DNA of 64,000 nt. It comes from Pedobacter nanyangensis (GTDB lineage: Bacteria > Bacteroidota > Bacteroidia > Sphingobacteriales > Sphingobacteriaceae). The stretch is from assembly GCF_003313505.1 (NCBI RefSeq), contig NZ_QMHO01000006.1, positions 124,001 to 188,000 of the forward strand, written 5' to 3'. The notes beneath the pieces were generated by a model that searched no databases, had not been told where the DNA came from, and worked only from the letters and a program-made list of their open reading frames with translations. The position numbers were made by a program, and so were the translations under genes. Of the stretch, positions 1 through 8,454 are shown one piece after another (position 1 is the stretch's first letter; every line of letters starts with the position of its first letter).

Positions 1-335
1 GTATGTTATCGGGGACGACACTAAACTATAAATTTGTTTTATAAATACGGCGCCTCGATTTTTATATTTTATCAACAATTACGCCATATTGGTGAATTAA
101 GCCATCATACCGCTTTATCTTATAACAACCTTTTACTATAAAAATGTTTCAATTGGCGCCTTTGTTACCTCTTTCAAATAAGATTTTTACAATAACATAT
201 ACGAAAACGAGGTAATTGTCGGTTTTGTGTAAGCTTTTAAACAGCATTATTTACTGACAAAAGTTACAAAATCTAGTTGACAAGTAGAATTTTTGGCAGT
301 TTTATTCGCAAAGCAATCCAAGATTTTCTATCAAG

Positions 336-407
336 GCAAGCCCCGCTATCCTTCCAAGTCCTCGCTCATTACATTTCGCTGCGGGCTTTCCATACTATCG
401 GGTTTAG
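336..407 (-). repeat. Hairpin element, family A, copy 1
   Basis: Read on the minus strand, this begins TAAACCCGATAGTATGG and ends GGATAGCGGGGCTTGCC, so the two ends are imperfect inverted repeats. The same ends recur at 6034-6123, 6158-6217 and 17936-18069. The copies are non-coding and intergenic, and look like a REP- or MITE-type element without its own transposase. Confidence 0.65.
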
Positions 408-504
408 ATTACCAAAACCTGTATTTCTATTTTCGTTTTCTTACCACAACTCCTACTTTTCTTCGTGGTTAAATTTTTCTTCATTCAGAAATTAAATCAA
501 CGCA

Positions 505-865
505 AACGTTAAAAAAGAATTCGCAAAGGAACGCTAAGGCTACGCCAATCCAAAACACCTCTGTAAACAATAATATTCTCTAAAAGCCTAATGTTTTAAA
601 ATTAGATAAAACCAATATCTCTTTGCGTTCTTAGCGGAACTCCCACTTTTTCTTTGCGCTTAAATTTTCTTCACTCACACCAAAAATTAAAAACTATTTT
701 TTATTGACGATTGCTTTTTTAAAAAAACATCTTTTACCGCAAAGATTGAAAAAGAACTCGCAAAGGAACGCAAAGACTAATCTCCAAAAAACAACCCATA
801 TTAAAACTACTCTTTGCGTTCTTAGCGGAACTTATGTTTTTCTTTGCGGTTAAATTCTCAATACA
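505..865. repeat. Two units of a CGCAAAG / CTTTGCG inverted repeat
   Basis: Each unit has a left arm with CGCAAA, then GCAAAGGAACGC, and a right arm with CTTTGCGTTCTTAGCGGAAC followed by TTTTTCTTTGCG. The right arm is roughly the reverse complement of the left. Unit 1 spans about 505-680 and unit 2 about 733-865. The 20 bases starting at 621 and at 812 are identical. A degraded relative may lie around 27520-27590. Confidence 0.6.
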
Positions 866-897
866 TAGCAATTAAATGATTGCATAATTTGCAAAAC

Positions 898-1134
898 CTA
901 ATCTTCAAAAGCAGCATCAACATTAAGTATAAATCCTAGCAAAACCGAGGAACCCATTTCTTCACCTAATGCAAATACCTTAGAAGGTTCATATCGGCCC
1001 ATCTCATTCAAAGTATACACTAAAATGGTTTGATTTTTTAAATAGTGTGCATAGCTATAGGTTAGCGATTCATCTAATTCGTTAAGCGAATAAACCTTTT
1101 TATCAGGTTCTGGATATGTTTTTACATTGGGCAT
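898..1134 (-). CDS. Small protein resembling the C-terminal part of Uma2 (DUF820)
   Basis: This 78-residue frame has an ATG at 1134; a TTG at 1140 would add two residues. It follows the P-type ATPase gene on the same strand after about 30 bases. The second half (YTLNEMGRYEPSKVF, then SVLLGFILNVDAAFED) resembles the end of Uma2-type PD-(D/E)XK nuclease-fold proteins, which close with a Gly-Tyr-x-x segment and an 'LxGFxLxV...F' strand. The first residues (TYPEPDKKVYSLNE) resemble a Uma2 start. Uma2 proteins are usually 180-200 residues and the catalytic middle is missing, so this may be an internally deleted remnant. The match is from memory of the family and is tentative. A plain hypothetical protein is the alternative. 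Confidence 0.4.
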   Translation of the reverse strand: MPNVKTYPEPDKKVYSLNELDESLTYSYAHYLKNQTILVYTLNEMGRYEPSKVFALGEEMGSSVLLGFILNVDAAFED

Positions 1135-1163
1135 ACCCAAATATAAGAAATTAGCCAGCGTAG

Positions 1164-3119
1164 CTAAAATTTCATCCGCTGGATACGAACCGCATTTAAA
1201 ATAGCCAAGAAAGCAACGCCAACATCAGCAAAAACGGCTTCCCACATGGTTGCCAAACCACCGGCACCTAAAATAAGCACCACGGCTTTTACCCCAAACG
1301 CCAAACCTATATTTTGGTATACAATCTTCTTTGTAGCACGACCAATTTGAATAGCTGTGGCTATTTTACTTGGCATGTCATTTTGGATCACCACATCAGC
1401 AGTTTCTATGGCTACGTCGCTTCCCAAAGCGCCCATAGCTATGCCCACGTCGCTTAGCGCCAACACTGGTGCATCATTAATCCCATCGCCAACAAAGGCC
1501 ACTATCCTGTTGGTATCTTTTTTAATAGATTCTAATTTTTCCACTTTACCTTCTGGCAATAAATCACCGTGCGCTTGGTCTACTCCCAAATCGTCTGCCA
1601 CTTTTTCGGTAATTGCAGCTTTATCCCCGCTTAGCATGACAATTTTGTTTACCCCCGCAGCATGCAAAGCTGTTATTGCCTGTTTAGCGTCGGGTTTAAT
1701 TTCATCCGCTATGCTCACAAACCCTGCATATCTTCCATTTACGGCAAGTAAAACGGTGGTTTCAACTTTTTGATCTAAAGCCTCAGGATAAGCTATTTCA
1801 AACTGCTTTAGCAATTTACCATTACCCGCCATAACCGTAGCGCCATTTACCGTAGCTTTTAGTCCATGACCCGCAATTTCCTTTACCTCTTCCACAGGTA
1901 ATAACTCCTTGAGATTGGCATGAGCCACTACCGCTTTTGCAATAGGGTGCGTTGATTGACTTTCAAGACTGGCCAGATAAGCCAGAAAATCCTGCTCTGG
2001 TATTTCAGCCTGTATTTCATTCACCTTAAAAACACCTTGGGTTAAAGTTCCGGTTTTGTCCAATACCACGGTATTTACCTTGGTAATCAAATCCAAATAG
2101 TTTGAGCCCTTGAACAAGATACCATTAGCCGACGCCGCCCCGATACCACCAAAATAGCCCAATGGAATAGAAATTACCAACGCACAAGGGCAAGAGATCA
2201 CCAAAAACACCAGTGCCCTGTACAGCCAATCATTAAATTGGTAATTGGATACAAAAAAATAAGGCACTATTACCAATGCTACCGCCAAGAAAAACACAAT
2301 TGGGGTATACACTTTGGCAAATCGGCGAATGAGTAATTCTGTTTTGGCTTTTCTGGCACTTGCATGCTGTACCAAGTCCAAAATTCGGGAGAGCGCACTA
2401 TCTTCAAAACGTTTGGTCACCGTCAAACTCACCACCCCATCTAAATTGAGCATCCCTGCTAACACCGTTTCGCCCTTTCTTATGGTTTTGGGCGTACTCT
2501 CTCCTGTTAATGCTGCAGTATTAAAACTGGCGCTATCACTTATCAACTTGCCGTCCAAAGCTGCTTTTTCTCCGGCTTTCAGTTGCAAAGTTTCTCCTAT
2601 TTCAACCTCCTGAGGTTTTACGGTCCTATATTCTGCATTTCGGTACACCACAGCCGTATCCGGCCGCACGTCCAGCAACGATTTAATATTGTTTTTGGCC
2701 TTATTAACCGCCGCTGCCTGGAAAAGTTCTCCTATGCTATAAAACAACATTACCGCTACCGCCTCTGGGTACTCGCCCAAGGCCAAGGCTCCTATAGTTG
2801 CCAATGCCATTAAAAGAAATTCTGTAAAAATTTCGCCCTTACTAATGGTGGCAAATGCCTCTTTAATTACTGGCCAGGCCACCAGGAAATAAGCTAGCAG
2901 ATACCACGACAACTTTAAATAGCCCGAAAAAAAGGGAAGGGAAAATTGGTCAAATGCTATAGCAGCCAACAATAGCACTAAGCTGATTATAACGGGCAAA
3001 TAGGTCTTAAAAGAAGAAGGATCGCCGTGGTTATGATCGTGGTCGTGGTCTGCCGAATGCTTTTCGTGGTGCTGATGTCCGCAGCAACCATCCTCGCTAT
3101 GATTTTGATGTGGTGCCAT
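1164..3119 (-). CDS. Heavy-metal-translocating P-type ATPase (Zn/Cd/Co type)
   Basis: A 651-residue P1B-type ATPase that would pump Zn2+, Cd2+ or similar ions out of the cytoplasm. The signatures are in order: TGES (about 205-208, actuator), SCPCALV (CPC about 310-312, the metal site in the sixth helix of the family), DKTGT (phosphorylated Asp about 354), THP in the nucleotide domain, and GDGINDAP (about 544-551). The N-terminus has no HMA domain. Instead it has a short tail rich in His, Asp and Cys (CCGHQHH at 12-18, then HDHDHNHGD), a plausible metal-sensing or loading tail. The ATG at 3119 is the natural start. The CPC motif and His-rich tail suggest divalent cations rather than Cu+, but this is inference. 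No metal-responsive regulator lies next to it. Confidence 0.93.
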   Translation of the reverse strand: MAPHQNHSEDGCCGHQHHEKHSADHDHDHNHGDPSSFKTYLPVIISLVLLLAAIAFDQFSLPFFSGYLKLSWYLLAYFLVAWPVIKEAFATISKGEIFTEFLLMALATIGALALGEYPEAVAVMLFYSIGELFQAAAVNKAKNNIKSLLDVRPDTAVVYRNAEYRTVKPQEVEIGETLQLKAGEKAALDGKLISDSASFNTAALTGESTPKTIRKGETVLAGMLNLDGVVSLTVTKRFEDSALSRILDLVQHASARKAKTELLIRRFAKVYTPIVFFLAVALVIVPYFFVSNYQFNDWLYRALVFLVISCPCALVISIPLGYFGGIGAASANGILFKGSNYLDLITKVNTVVLDKTGTLTQGVFKVNEIQAEIPEQDFLAYLASLESQSTHPIAKAVVAHANLKELLPVEEVKEIAGHGLKATVNGATVMAGNGKLLKQFEIAYPEALDQKVETTVLLAVNGRYAGFVSIADEIKPDAKQAITALHAAGVNKIVMLSGDKAAITEKVADDLGVDQAHGDLLPEGKVEKLESIKKDTNRIVAFVGDGINDAPVLALSDVGIAMGALGSDVAIETADVVIQNDMPSKIATAIQIGRATKKIVYQNIGLAFGVKAVVLILGAGGLATMWEAVFADVGVAFLAILNAVRIQRMKF

Positions 3120-3481
3120 GCTTATTATTTAGAATGTTTCAAAACTACACTTTTTGCCGACTAATCAATCTTATTTATGTCACATTATTTTTCGAACAAA
3201 TACAATAAAAAATGTTAAAGTATGTTAAATGTAATAGATAAGTATTCCAATATGAAATCTTTCAGATTATTCTACATCGCGAATGAGTTGCTACGCAGAA
3301 TAGGGCTAACAAAGCTTTATTACTGGTTCAATAAGTAATATTTCTATTAACAATATCCAATACAGTTCCATTTTCGTTAATTTTCATCCGTTAAATTGAA
3401 AAATAATGAAGGCCGTGCCATTTTACAGCGTTTTTGCTGAAACCGGCAGCGGCATTTATGACTAACTTATCACAAAAAGCA
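3120..3481. other. Divergent intergenic region
   Basis: This gap separates the minus-strand ATPase from the plus-strand M13 peptidase and should hold promoters for both. It is AT-rich. I see no clear TAnnTTTG box, hairpin repeat or RNA gene. Confidence 0.5.
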
Positions 3482-5518
3482 ATGAATATTAACCAGTTTA
3501 AAACTTTTTTTGCGGCCCTTGGTGTTGTTACCGTAGGCGTTGCAAATGCCCAAACCCCTATCAAAAAGTTTATCGACCCAGCAAACATGGATTTAAATGT
3601 GAAACCTGGCGACGACTTTTATCAGTATGCCAGTGGCACCTGGGTAAAAAATAATCCTGTTCCAGCTAAAGAAACACGTTGGGGATCATTTAACGAGCTG
3701 CGTGATTTTAACGTAAATGCTGTTAGAAGCTTGGTAGAAGCCGCGGCGGCGGACAAATCAGCACCTGCCGGATCAGTTACGAAACGCGTAGGTGATTTTT
3801 ATGCGGCGGCCATGGACAGCGTAACCATCGAAAAACTAGGCTACACGCCAATTAAAGCCGATTTAGAAAAAGTAAAGCAAATCAACACCCTTCAAGAGGT
3901 ATTGAACTTCACCACTTATATGCGTACTAACGGACTTGGTGGTGCGCTTTACGGTTTTGGTGTTGGCCAAGACAGAAAAAACGTAAACAAATACATGGTT
4001 AACATTTCGCAGGGAGGAACTACCCTTGGCGACAGAGACTATTATTTGAAAGACGACAGCCGTAGCGTGAAAATCAGGGAGGCATACGATACTTACATGA
4101 CTGCCCTTTTTAAATTGATTGGCTACACCGATGCGGTTGCACAACAAAAAGCAAAAACGGTTTTCACCATTGAGAAAGCATTGGCAGAGGCACAAATGAG
4201 CCGCTTGGAAATGCGTGACCCTTATAAAACCTACAACAAGCTAACGGTTGCAGATTTCAGCAAAGTTATCCCCAATATTAACTGGACCAATACCTTAACC
4301 CAATTAAAGGTAACCGGCCAAGATACTGTTTTGGTAAACTCGCCAGCGTTTTTCAAATCATTAAACAATTTGTTAACCGCTACTCCGGTGGCTGATTGGA
4401 AAACCTATTTGGAGTGGAACATTTTAAAAGGTTCTGCAGGCAGTTTAAGTTCTCCTTTTGTGAAAGCAAACTTTGCCTTTACACAAGCGCAAACCGGACA
4501 AAAGGTTCAAACGCCTCGTTGGCAGCGCATGTCATCGTTAACTGATGGCGTTTTGGGTGATTTATTAGGTCAGTTATATGTCGCTAAATATTTCAAACCA
4601 GCCGCAAAGGCTCGTATGGACGAAATGATTGCTAATCTTCGTAAAGCCTTCGAGATCCGTATTAAAGGGTTGGAATGGATGAGCGATGAAACCAAGCAAA
4701 AAGCTTTGGCTAAACTTCACGCTTTCAGACCGAAAGTGGGTTACACCACCAAATGGAGAAACTACGATGGCTTGGTGATTAGCAGAACTACCTACTTCCA
4801 AAACTTACGCAACGCCAGCAAATGGGCTTACAGCGAAAACATTGGCCAATTAGGTAAACCTGTAGATAGAGAGCGTTTTGGCATGACTCCGCCAACGGTA
4901 AATGCGTACTACAGCCCAACCTTGAATGAAATTGTGTTCCCTGCAGGCATTTTGCAGTTCCCTTTCTTCCACCCAGATGCTGATGATGCGATTAATTATG
5001 GTGGTATTGGTGCCGTTATTGGTCACGAAATGAGCCACGGTTTTGACGATACTGGTAGCCAGTACGACAAAGACGGCAACTTGAAAAACTGGTGGACTGA
5101 CGAAGACAGAGCTAAATTTAATGCCAGAACAAAATTGTTAGGTGAGCAATTTGACAAATACACCGTTTTAGATACCTTACATGTAAACGGCAAATTCACC
5201 ATGGGCGAAAACATTGGCGACTTGGGTGGTTTAAATGCAGCTTATACTGCTTTTAAAATGACCAAGCAAGGCCAAAGCAACGAAAAAATTGATGGTTTTA
5301 CGCCTGACCAACGTTTCTTTTTGGCCTGGGCACAGGTTTGGAGAGGCAATGTGTTGCCAGAAACAGCAGCGCAGCTAATTAAAACCGACACGCACTCTCC
5401 GGGCCCTTACAGAACCATTGGAGCACCGGTAAACATGGATGCCTGGTACAAAGCGTTTGATGTACAGCCTGGCGATAAACTTTACAAAAAGCCAGAGGAC
5501 AGAATTAAACTTTGGTAA
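3482..5518 (+). CDS. M13 family metallopeptidase (neprilysin/PepO-like), secreted
   Basis: A zinc endopeptidase of 678 residues from the ATG at 3482. That start gives a clean signal peptide (about 1-23, ending VGVANA before QTPIKK). A longer frame with a TTG start at 3434 would bury the signal, so I prefer 3482. The zinc site HEMSH is at residues 515-519 inside VIGHEMSHGFDD, and the third ligand region ENIGDLGG starts at Glu576. Both are diagnostic of M13. An NAYY substrate-binding segment precedes the zinc site. The length is normal for bacterial M13 enzymes. It should cleave oligopeptides in the periplasm or at the surface. It stands alone, with a REP-like hairpin just downstream. Confidence 0.95.
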   Translation: MNINQFKTFFAALGVVTVGVANAQTPIKKFIDPANMDLNVKPGDDFYQYASGTWVKNNPVPAKETRWGSFNELRDFNVNAVRSLVEAAAADKSAPAGSVTKRVGDFYAAAMDSVTIEKLGYTPIKADLEKVKQINTLQEVLNFTTYMRTNGLGGALYGFGVGQDRKNVNKYMVNISQGGTTLGDRDYYLKDDSRSVKIREAYDTYMTALFKLIGYTDAVAQQKAKTVFTIEKALAEAQMSRLEMRDPYKTYNKLTVADFSKVIPNINWTNTLTQLKVTGQDTVLVNSPAFFKSLNNLLTATPVADWKTYLEWNILKGSAGSLSSPFVKANFAFTQAQTGQKVQTPRWQRMSSLTDGVLGDLLGQLYVAKYFKPAAKARMDEMIANLRKAFEIRIKGLEWMSDETKQKALAKLHAFRPKVGYTTKWRNYDGLVISRTTYFQNLRNASKWAYSENIGQLGKPVDRERFGMTPPTVNAYYSPTLNEIVFPAGILQFPFFHPDADDAINYGGIGAVIGHEMSHGFDDTGSQYDKDGNLKNWWTDEDRAKFNARTKLLGEQFDKYTVLDTLHVNGKFTMGENIGDLGGLNAAYTAFKMTKQGQSNEKIDGFTPDQRFFLAWAQVWRGNVLPETAAQLIKTDTHSPGPYRTIGAPVNMDAWYKAFDVQPGDKLYKKPEDRIKLW

Positions 5519-5527
5519 AAAACACTT

Positions 5528-5605
5528 CGTCATTGCGAGGCACGAAGCAATCTTACAACATAGTGAATTATTCGCTTTAGGATTGCTTCGCACCTCGCAA
5601 TGACG
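5528..5605. repeat. REP-like inverted repeat (CGTCATTGCGAGG family)
   Basis: The left arm 5528-5552 starts CGTCATTGCGAGGCACGAAG and the right arm 5581-5605 is nearly its exact reverse complement, with a 28-base AT-rich loop. A shorter relative lies at 16052-16077. It sits between two convergent genes and could also end transcription from both sides. Confidence 0.75.
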
Positions 5606-5608
5606 TTA

Positions 5609-5944
5609 TTACACGTATTTAGCCTGTGTTTTCTTAGGCAGTTTGCTCAACACCAACTCTCTCGACCGCTCAATTTTCTGCTTCAATTCCTGTACCCCAA
5701 AAACATCTAACTTATCTACAAAAACCCATTGCCTTTTAGCAAAATGTGGTGCCTGTTTCACGCCGTCCCTGGCCGCCAATTCTTCAAATTCCTCGGGCGT
5801 GCATTTCATGCAAAACCCGTGGGTATCCAAATCTACCAGCACAAATATTTTCTCTTCAATCATAAAACAAAGGTGGTCCCATTTCATGCCTTCGGTGGTT
5901 CCTGGCAAACTCAGGCAGTACGCTCTAAAACTTTCGATATCCAT
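5609..5944 (-). CDS. MmcQ/YjbR family protein
   Basis: A 111-residue protein of the MmcQ/YjbR (CyaY-like fold) family. It opens with the family pattern of an initial helix followed by LSLPGTTEGMKWDHLCF. The middle strands (KIFVLVDLDT, FCMKCTPEEFEELAAR) and the closing WVFVDKLDVFGVQELKQKIE are typical. Family members are small, probably DNA-binding proteins of uncertain role. The ATG at 5944 lies four bases after a TATCTTTA box on the minus strand, so the transcript may be leaderless. It converges with the M13 peptidase gene. Confidence 0.85.
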   Translation of the reverse strand: MDIESFRAYCLSLPGTTEGMKWDHLCFMIEEKIFVLVDLDTHGFCMKCTPEEFEELAARDGVKQAPHFAKRQWVFVDKLDVFGVQELKQKIERSRELVLSKLPKKTQAKYV

Positions 5945-5948
5945 GGGC

Positions 5949-5980
5949 TAAAGATAAAGGAACAAGGATAAAAGAACAAA
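5949..5980 (-). promoter_or_regulatory. Promoter of the MmcQ/YjbR gene
   Basis: On the minus strand, TTTG (5980-5977), a 20-base spacer and TATCTTTA (5956-5949) match the Bacteroidota consensus TTTG-N19-23-TAnnTTTG except for the last base. Only four bases separate the box from the ATG. Confidence 0.55.
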
Positions 5981-6033
5981 GACTTTAGCGCACTATAGTT
6001 TTCGAAAAGCAAAAACAACCTTACGATCATCGG

Positions 6034-6123
6034 TACTCCCGCTTTCCGCTACAATCTTTTTGTCCACGTTAATGCTAAACCTTACCGTCCAAACAAAAAG
6101 TATTTCCGCTGCAATCGGGTTTA
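6034..6123 (-). repeat. Hairpin element, family A, copy 2
   Basis: On the minus strand it runs from TAAACCCGATTGCAGCGG, through an ACTTTTTG / CAAAAAG stem, to TAGCGGAAAGCGGGAGTA. This is the same layout as the copy at 17936-18069. It lies head to head with copy 3. Confidence 0.7.
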
Positions 6124-6157
6124 CGAAGCAAGTGCATTGCACAGGTTGAAGTAATTT

Positions 6158-6217
6158 AAACCCGATTGAAGCGGCATCCTTGGAACGCAGTGGAAAGATA
6201 CAGCGCAAAGCGGGACT
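6158..6217 (+). repeat. Hairpin element, family A, copy 3
   Basis: It begins AAACCCGATTGAAGCGGC and ends CAGCGCAAAGCGGGACT. It is shorter than copies 2 and 4 because the CTTTTTG/CAAAAAG inner stem is lost. Confidence 0.65.
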
Positions 6218-6292
6218 GCATAAGCCAAAAGCAGGGAAACACCTTTCCAAAAATCCAACCATAAACCGTGTAGCAATACGGCAATTTAAGCT

Positions 6293-6300
6293 TAATTTTG
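6293..6300 (+). promoter_or_regulatory. Minus-7 box of mnmD
   Basis: TAATTTTG fits TAnnTTTG and is followed by only four bases (CTGC) before the mnmD ATG. No good -33 box is visible at the usual distance, so this is tentative. Confidence 0.4.
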
Positions 6301-6304
6301 CTGC

Positions 6305-6976
6305 ATGAATATCCTTACCCAAACCGCCGACGGCTCAAATACGCTATTTAACGAGGAAATTGGCGAACATTACCACTCGGCACATGGCGCACTGCAAGAA
6401 AGCAAGCATGTATTTATTGAAGCTGGCCTAAAGCATGGCCTTCAAAAATCAGGCAGCGGCGAAATCAGTGTTTTAGAAGTGGGTTTCGGTACTGGATTGA
6501 ATTTTCTGTTGAGCTATGCGCATTGCGAAAGTTTGAATAAAAAGCTTAGATATCATGGTATTGAAGCGTTTCCACTAGCTCAAGAAGTAATTGCCTCAAC
6601 CGCCTACCAACAATATGTGCCCCAAAACATTTGGGATTCGTTTATCGCAAAATATGACGATTCGGTTGACAATGAGATGGCAGTTTCTGAAAACTGTAGT
6701 TTAGCTATTAGCCATAACAGTTTGCAGAACTTCTGTACCGATATGCAGTTTGACGTACTTTATTATGATGCTTTTTCCGTAAGGCACCAGCCCGAATTGT
6801 GGACCAACGAAGTGATTGCCCATGCCTGCAGTTTCCTGAAAACCGGGGGTATTTTTGTAACCTACGCCATTACCGGCAACCTTAAAAGAGCGGTTAAAAG
6901 TTGCGGTTTTGACCTTGAAAAGCTCCCTGGCGCACCTGGAAAAAGAGAAATGCTGAGGGCATGTAAAACCATTTAG
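6305..6976 (+). CDS. tRNA 5-methylaminomethyl-2-thiouridine methyltransferase MnmD
   Basis: A 223-residue stand-alone MnmD that makes the last methylation of mnm5s2U34 in tRNAs reading split codon boxes. The SAM-binding motif EVGFGTGLNF is at residues 58-67. The substrate-side motif YYDAFSVRHQPELW and the closing PGAPGKREML are typical of the MnmC/MnmD (DUF752) family. Gammaproteobacteria fuse this domain to the MnmC oxidase, while Bacteroidota usually carry it alone, as here. The N-terminal TADGSNTLFNEEIGEHYHS is the family's conserved opening and supports the ATG at 6305. It acts in the cytoplasm and is transcribed on its own. Confidence 0.92.
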   Translation: MNILTQTADGSNTLFNEEIGEHYHSAHGALQESKHVFIEAGLKHGLQKSGSGEISVLEVGFGTGLNFLLSYAHCESLNKKLRYHGIEAFPLAQEVIASTAYQQYVPQNIWDSFIAKYDDSVDNEMAVSENCSLAISHNSLQNFCTDMQFDVLYYDAFSVRHQPELWTNEVIAHACSFLKTGGIFVTYAITGNLKRAVKSCGFDLEKLPGAPGKREMLRACKTI

Positions 6977-7034
6977 GCAAATAACTGTATAAGTTGTAGA
7001 TTTTTTTGTAATTTATTCCTGTTAAATCAACCGC

Positions 7035-8147
7035 ATGCAAATACAACTACCATTTATCGTTAGGCTAACGCTCGCCCTGCTTTCCATTTTGATGTTGGGC
7101 TACCTGGCCATTTTAGGGAAAAGCTTACTCTCGCCGCTTTTATTTGCACTGTTATTGGCCTTCCTGATGTTGCCGCTGGCCAATTTTTTGGAAACCAAAG
7201 TACGTTTGAAAAGAAGCCTGGCCACTTTGCTCACGGTAATTATTATGTTGGGCGTGCTTTATGGTATCGGCCATTTTTTTGCCATGCAATTGAGCGAACT
7301 GTGGAGCGACTGGCCGCTGCTGGAAAAGCAGGTTACCAATTCTTTCCACGAACTACAGCATTGGATTTCTAAAACATTCCACGTTAATATTAGCAAACAG
7401 GAAACCTATTTAGCCGACAGTGCCGAAAAAGCGCTTGCCACCAGTGCGGCAGTAGTTGGCACCACCTTGATCACTTTATCGTCGAGCCTGCTGTTTGTGG
7501 CTTTCACTTTATTGTTCACCTTCTTTTTGCTTAACTACAGGCGTTTACTGTACAAGTTTTTAACTTCCGTTTTTATTGAAGATTACCGGATAAAGGTAAC
7601 CGAAACCGTTAACGAGATCCAGTTTATCATTAAAAAATACATTACAGGCTTATTTATTCAGATGATTATTGTGAGCATACTTATGGTGCTCACCCTTTCC
7701 ATTTTAGATATAAAATACGCAATATTGCTAGGTTTGGTTGCCGGCATTTTCAATATCATCCCCTATTTGGGTATTTCCATTGCCCTGATCATTAGCGTAC
7801 TCATTACTTTTGCTACAGCAGGCGCTGCCAAGGCCTTTTTTGTTTTATTGGCCTATGTTGGCGTACACGCTATAGATGGCAACATTTTAATGCCGTTAAT
7901 TGTGGGTTCAAAAGTAAAAATCAATGCTTTAATTGCCTTTATAGGAATTGTAATTGGCGAAATGCTTTGGGGAATTTCTGGCATGTTTCTGTGTATGCCT
8001 TATTTGGCCATGCTCAAGATTATTTTCCAAAAAGTTGACCATTTACAGCCTTGGGCCATTTTGTTGGGCGAAGAACAAAAAGTAGCCTCACGAAAAAAGA
8101 GAGCCGCTGTTTTTGCCAAAAAAAAGAAAGTTGAAACAGATGAATAA
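7035..8147 (+). CDS. AI-2E family (PerM-like) membrane transporter
   Basis: A 370-residue integral membrane protein of the AI-2 exporter family. Two N-terminal helices and a third before residue 85 are followed by an amphipathic region (about 90-145). Further helices end in the conserved LGLVAGIFNIIPYLG and a later HAIDGNILMPLIVGSKVKINAL, both hallmarks of this family. The tail is very basic (KKRAAVFAKKKKVE) and probably cytoplasmic. Substrates are uncertain: members have been linked to autoinducer-2 export, Na+/H+ exchange and other roles, so the family name should not be taken as function. Its stop overlaps the start of the next gene by eight bases. Confidence 0.88.
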   Translation: MQIQLPFIVRLTLALLSILMLGYLAILGKSLLSPLLFALLLAFLMLPLANFLETKVRLKRSLATLLTVIIMLGVLYGIGHFFAMQLSELWSDWPLLEKQVTNSFHELQHWISKTFHVNISKQETYLADSAEKALATSAAVVGTTLITLSSSLLFVAFTLLFTFFLLNYRRLLYKFLTSVFIEDYRIKVTETVNEIQFIIKKYITGLFIQMIIVSILMVLTLSILDIKYAILLGLVAGIFNIIPYLGISIALIISVLITFATAGAAKAFFVLLAYVGVHAIDGNILMPLIVGSKVKINALIAFIGIVIGEMLWGISGMFLCMPYLAMLKIIFQKVDHLQPWAILLGEEQKVASRKKRAAVFAKKKKVETDE

Positions 8148-8451
8148 AGCCAACGATCAGTCTTCCAAATCAACACATATCCTAAGTACTTCGGCCAATT
8201 TACTCGGTTTCTGCTTTGTGGTACTCACCTCGTCCAAAATAAACAAGCTCAACGAAGCCAGTTTTATTGACGAAGGTGCCGCTTTGGCCATAATGTGTTT
8301 CATGAGCAGCTGCTTGCTTTCTTTCCTATCTATCAGGAGTAAAATGGAAATACGTTCCGTTAAATTGGAAAAACTGGCCGATGTTTTATTTCTTTGCGGC
8401 TTGATTACCCTTTCGTTAACTACCATTTTAATTACATTCAATATTATTTAA
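8140..8451 (+). CDS. Small hypothetical membrane protein
   Basis: I do not recognise this 103-residue protein. The ATG at 8140 overlaps the end of the PerM-like gene (ATGAATAA), which suggests translational coupling; an upstream TTG in frame is less likely. It has three hydrophobic stretches (about 20-35, 50-68 and 83-103) separated by short charged segments and no catalytic motif. It sits three bases before mazG, so the three genes look like one operon. It may be a small membrane partner, but no function can be assigned. Confidence 0.7.
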   Translation: MNKANDQSSKSTHILSTSANLLGFCFVVLTSSKINKLNEASFIDEGAALAIMCFMSSCLLSFLSIRSKMEIRSVKLEKLADVLFLCGLITLSLTTILITFNII

Positions 8452-8454
8452 AAT

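Larger units (their letters stand above)
1..897. other. Gene-free, repeat-rich intergenic region
   Basis: I find no convincing gene here. The only sizeable open frame, at 277-495, starts on a non-ATG codon and runs through a dispersed hairpin element, so I treat it as chance. The first 300 bases are AT-rich with no recognisable signal. Positions 336-407 carry an inverted copy of the CCCGATA/AGCGGG hairpin element. About 505-865 hold two degenerate inverted-repeat units built from words such as GCAAAGGAACGC and CTTTGCGTTCTTAGCGG. Confidence 0.7.
5945..6304. other. Intergenic region made largely of two inverted hairpin elements
   Basis: This 360-base gap between divergent genes contains two copies of hairpin element family A in opposite orientation (6034-6123 and 6158-6217), plus promoters at each edge. 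A minus-strand open frame through it (5993-6322) merely reads across the repeats. Confidence 0.65.

Noticed and set aside
277..495. 72-residue plus-strand frame in the gene-free start of the window
   Set aside because: It has a non-ATG start, lacks a normal protein-like composition and runs straight through a hairpin element.
505..865. CRISPR-like appearance of repeated words
   Set aside because: The words are inverted, unequal and unevenly spaced; there are no regular spacers and no cas genes.
5993..6322. 109-residue minus-strand frame between the MmcQ gene and mnmD
   Set aside because: It reads across two inverted hairpin elements and into the mnmD start; the translation reflects the repeats.
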